The position numbers were made by a program, and so were the translations under genes. A DNA stretch of 8,837 nt from the NCBI GenBank assembly GCA_031266115.1, contig JAISBQ010000323.1:1-8837 (forward strand). Direction: 5' to 3'. Each line of letters begins with the position of its first letter. The stretch's first letter is position 1. Below the pieces are notes generated by a model. The model did no database searches. It saw only the letters and a program-made list of their open reading frames with translations, and was not told the origin of the DNA. Shown here one piece after another: positions 6,234 through 8,837 of the stretch. Source of the DNA: Bifidobacteriaceae bacterium. Lineage in GTDB: Bacteria > Actinomycetota > Actinomycetes > Actinomycetales > WQXJ01.

Positions 6234-6654
6234 CCGCCGGAGTCGCATGGTGAACTACTGGTCGCCCGGCGCGGCACCTCCAGGGCACTGGTGACCCACC
6301 ATCGGAACTCCGATGAGGGCAGGATGCGACCGCAGGATGCGGCGTTCAGAGCCCTAGGTGTTGGCCTGTGCGCAGGCCGATGTCGGAGCCGCTACCCGTG
6401 CTACGCCGTGTGGCTGTCGATCCAGCGTCGCCATGTCCGTGCGGTCTGTCCGTCTGCGCTGCCAGTGCCCGCGTGGTCCACGAAGGATCGTCTTGGCTGT
6501 AGCGGTGGGGACCGATTGGAGGCGTTGGGCATGATGGTGATCGTACACGTGTATCTGCAACGCCGCAACCCTGACACCCACCTGCGTTCCGCAAGTGCGC
6601 GAAGCCTACATGCAGTAAGGATTACCAGGGAGTGAGGACGGGCTTGCGCTCTAG
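6234..6654. other. Gene-poor stretch between the toxin remnant and the DUF222/HNH gene
   Basis: About 420 bp contain no gene I can support. A plus-strand frame is open from 6291 to 6635, but its product is rich in Cys, Arg and Ser and matches no family. It has no clear ribosome binding site and looks like a chance opening. Two structured elements are visible: a hairpin GGCCTG-TGCG-CAGGCC at 6363-6378, extendable to 6361-6380, and a perfect 10-bp palindrome TACACGTGTA at 6544-6553. No tRNA-like fold or insertion-sequence end was seen. Confidence 0.6.
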
Positions 6655-6669
6655 GTACATCTGTACTAT
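6655..6669 (+). promoter_or_regulatory. Candidate promoter -10 element overlapping a short palindrome, upstream of the DUF222/HNH gene
   Basis: TACTAT at 6664-6669 resembles a -10 hexamer and ends 9 nt before the ATG at 6679, so a transcript would start close to the codon. It overlaps the palindrome GTACA-TC-TGTAC (6655-6666). The best -35-like sequences upstream (TTGCGC at 6644-6649) are badly spaced. The 16-nt block around the palindrome agrees at 11 of 16 positions with the mycobacterial/Gram-positive LexA box form TCGAACATATGTTCGA. Several mycobacterial 13E12-family genes are known to be LexA-controlled. Both promoter and operator roles are inference. Confidence 0.42.
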
Positions 6670-6678
6670 TCTTGAGGG

Positions 6679-8837
6679 ATGGCGATCCCCGATCCAGTCC
6701 CTACCGATCCCGATGGATCGCGCGACACAACACATGGTGCTGACAGCGGCAGCTTGTCGCGTTCGCCGGACCCGGATGGGGCACCAGAGCTGGATGCGGA
6801 TCGGGGTCGGCGTGACCGGTTGGCGCGGTGGGAGGCGGAGTGTGAGTTTGGTCAGGTGTTGGAGGGGCTTGCGGCGGGCCCTGAGTTGGCGTCGCGGGTG
6901 GTGGAGTGGGCGGGGTTGGGGGATTCGTCGGAGTCGATGATGGTGGAGTTGATTGCTGCTGTGGGTCGGTGTGTGGCGAATCTGGAGGGGTTGCGAGCCC
7001 AGATGGTGTGGAGCCTGGTTGAAGCCCATGCCCACAGCACGGTGGAGATCCGGGCGGTCTGTGAGGAAATCGCTTTGCGGATCGGGCATACCCATGGGGT
7101 GGTGTCCCGGATGGCGGATCTCGGGATGACCCTGGCTGACACCCCTGTCCTGGCTGATGCGATGCGTGAGGGTCGTGTGGGGTCGGCCAAGGTCCACCAG
7201 ATCATGCGGGACACCGATCATCTGGATCCCGAGCATCGTGACCATGTGATCACTGATGTCATGCTGTGTGACCCTCAGACCCGGAACCTTCCCGACCTGC
7301 GTCGATTGACCCGTACGTTCGCCGAGTGGATGGATCCGCAGGACGCGGCCACCCGGCATGCTCGTGCCCGAGCGAACCGTGCAGTGTGGATCGATAAGGC
7401 CGCCCACGGGATGGCGCTACTGCACGCCTATCTCCCGGCGACCCACGCCTACCAAATCTATGCGACCCTCACCACCATGGCTTTGGCTCAGGATCCGGCC
7501 CTCGCCACCAGTCCAGAGGCCACACCCCATGCCCCACCACCTGGCAACGATGGTCACACCATGCCCGCTTGTCACGATCCGGATAATAGGCCTGCGGGTC
7601 CGGAGCAGGACAGGATGCCCGCCCACTGTCCAGGTGTGATGCCTCCCAGCGAGGGTGTTGCCATCGAGGGCACGCTCACCCAGGGTCCCGCCATGGACAG
7701 TGCGGGTGTGGAGGATCTGTTCCCCTGCGAGCCGGTCAGGGACGATGAGGTTCCTCCCGAACAGGATCCCCCGTGGGGCGACATCGATATTCCGTGGGTC
7801 GAGGATGCGTGGGACAACGACCCACCAGCGACCATCCGGACGGCCGAGGTGACTCGGACCTTGGGGAACCGGCGTGCTGACGCGCTGGTGGACCTGTTCA
7901 GTCCGTCCGGGCCGTTGACCACCGGGAAACCGTTCGATGCGGTCCGTCCACGCCTGATCGTGGTGGCCCGTGCCGAAGCACTGTTGGGATCGGACCAGTT
8001 TCCTGCCGAACTCATCGGGTACGGAAGTCTGCCCGCTCACGCGGTCCGTCAGATCGCCCAGGACTCCACCTGGCAGGCCATCTACCAAGACCCACACACC
8101 GGGAGAACCGCTGCTGTCGGCACCCGGCTTCTCCCGCCCGGCCTGACCGCCCCCACACACTCACCCACAGGTCGTCCCACCCTGCGGTCACCCGAAACCG
8201 GCTCGCCACCAGAAACCGACCGGCCACCCGCGAGTGCGCTCAACACGGGTGGTCCACCAATCACGCCACCACCTACCGACACCACCACCAGCGACCCCAC
8301 GAGTGACCCCATCACGAGTGACCTCACCCCGCTGCCAGGATGTCCCGAGCCTGCCATGCCGAACACTCTCAGCCCGCCAGTCATACCAGCCCGAACCGCA
8401 GCCAGCCCCGCCACGGGCGACCCCACCCATCCACCCTTGTGTCCCGATCCTGGTGCCCACCTCGGGCCCGCGGGTGTGGCGCCACCGGGTCCGGCATGGG
8501 TGTTCCCACCCGAGGCATGGCCCGCCGAAACCCTGGCCTGCCACTCCTACCAGCCCTCACCCCACATCCAGAACACCGTCGTTCTACGAGACCTCACCTG
8601 CTCCTTCACAGGATGCCAACGCCCCGCATGGGCCTGCGACCTCGACCACGTCGCCCCCTACGACCCTGCCCTGCCCGCGATCGACCAGACCGTCGCGTCC
8701 AACCTCACCCCCGCCTGCCGTGTGCACCACAGGCTCAAGACCCTCACCGGATGGGACTGGACCCGCGACACCCACACCGGCATCCTCACCATCACCTCAC
8801 CCCAAGGCCGCATCTACCGCGTCGAACCACCCACACC
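6679..8837 (+). CDS. DUF222 domain protein with C-terminal HNH nuclease motif (3' end outside window)
   Basis: Member of the actinobacterial DUF222-HNH ('13E12') family. The HNH module is a metal-dependent DNA-cutting fold, but the cellular role of the family is not established. At least 719 codons are open to the window edge. DUF222 begins near residue 48 (LARWEAECEFG), runs through RIGHTHGVVSRMADLG and REGRVGSAKVHQIM, and resumes after an insert at TLGNRRADALVDLF. The HNH motif shows Cys641 and Cys646, DLDH (654-657), Asn675, Cys680 and the His683-His684 pair, so catalytic and zinc-binding positions look intact. Two low-complexity inserts (about 272-385, acidic and Pro-rich; about 486-612, Pro/Thr-rich) make it longer than the usual 400-500 residues. 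The ATG is abutted by GAGGG, too close for a normal ribosome binding site; leaderless translation is plausible. Third-position G dominates the start of the gene and C the end. The cut falls just after the HNH module, so little is probably missing. Confidence 0.93.
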   Translation, partial: MAIPDPVPTDPDGSRDTTHGADSGSLSRSPDPDGAPELDADRGRRDRLARWEAECEFGQVLEGLAAGPELASRVVEWAGLGDSSESMMVELIAAVGRCVANLEGLRAQMVWSLVEAHAHSTVEIRAVCEEIALRIGHTHGVVSRMADLGMTLADTPVLADAMREGRVGSAKVHQIMRDTDHLDPEHRDHVITDVMLCDPQTRNLPDLRRLTRTFAEWMDPQDAATRHARARANRAVWIDKAAHGMALLHAYLPATHAYQIYATLTTMALAQDPALATSPEATPHAPPPGNDGHTMPACHDPDNRPAGPEQDRMPAHCPGVMPPSEGVAIEGTLTQGPAMDSAGVEDLFPCEPVRDDEVPPEQDPPWGDIDIPWVEDAWDNDPPATIRTAEVTRTLGNRRADALVDLFSPSGPLTTGKPFDAVRPRLIVVARAEALLGSDQFPAELIGYGSLPAHAVRQIAQDSTWQAIYQDPHTGRTAAVGTRLLPPGLTAPTHSPTGRPTLRSPETGSPPETDRPPASALNTGGPPITPPPTDTTTSDPTSDPITSDLTPLPGCPEPAMPNTLSPPVIPARTAASPATGDPTHPPLCPDPGAHLGPAGVAPPGPAWVFPPEAWPAETLACHSYQPSPHIQNTVVLRDLTCSFTGCQRPAWACDLDHVAPYDPALPAIDQTVASNLTPACRVHHRLKTLTGWDWTRDTHTGILTITSPQGRIYRVEPPT

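Noticed and set aside
5959..6288. Minus-strand open frame with Asp-Cys-Ser repeats
   Set aside because: The repeats come from the 15-bp tandem array and the rest of the frame is antisense to the antitoxin and toxin remnant. No start signal or family resemblance is visible.
6291..6635. Plus-strand open frame of 114 codons after the toxin remnant
   Set aside because: There is no clear ribosome binding site, the Cys/Arg-rich composition is non-protein-like and no motif is recognisable. It was left as gene-poor sequence.
6622..7407. Minus-strand open frame opposite the start of the DUF222 gene
   Set aside because: His/Pro/Arg-rich antisense frame; the plus strand encodes recognisable DUF222 sequence throughout.

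Overview
The window is high-GC DNA from an actinobacterium. The evidence is the strong G/C preference at third codon positions, GTG starts with purine-rich ribosome binding sites, a two-domain FKBP-type lipoprotein, and a DUF222/HNH protein of the kind expanded in Actinomycetota (the mycobacterial '13E12' family). The genus cannot be fixed from the sequence alone.

Layout. Positions 1-167 hold a possible C-terminal tail of an unidentified plus-strand gene. A complete tryptophan synthase beta chain (trpB, 215-1429, +) follows, with no trpA behind it. It converges on two minus-strand genes across a 38-bp gap that contains a small GC hairpin. Reading on the minus strand, these are a 1010-residue secreted surface protein (5504 to 2472) and then, 50 bp on, an FKBP-type peptidyl-prolyl isomerase lipoprotein (2421 to 1468). 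Both products are exported, so they may be co-transcribed, but a functional link is not shown. The surface protein has a signal peptide, a Gly-rich beta-helix-like region, four 115-residue Ig-like repeats at an exact period, a Pro/Thr-rich linker and a strongly cationic C-terminal Ig-like domain.

The 314-bp gap 5505-5818 carries a 12-bp tandem repeat and a hairpin. The plus strand then has a type II toxin-antitoxin relic. An intact RelB-type ribbon-helix-helix antitoxin (5819-6052) has a perfect 16-bp palindrome centred on its own start codon, the likely autoregulatory operator. It is followed directly by only the C-terminal half of a RelE-type toxin (6055-6177), whose 5' half is missing. Four 15-bp tandem repeats begin within the last codons of that remnant (6174-6233). 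About 420 bp without a convincing gene follow.

From 6679 to the window edge runs a large DUF222/HNH-nuclease-like gene (at least 719 codons, 3' end outside the window). Its start has no properly spaced ribosome binding site, and a -10-like hexamer overlapping a short palindrome lies just upstream. That suggests leaderless expression and possibly an SOS-type operator. The gene carries two long low-complexity inserts, and its third-position base preference switches sharply from G to C along its length.

Nothing here is a demonstrably new multi-gene system. The most informative region is 5812-6233: orphan antitoxin, start-codon operator, decapitated toxin and tandem repeats.
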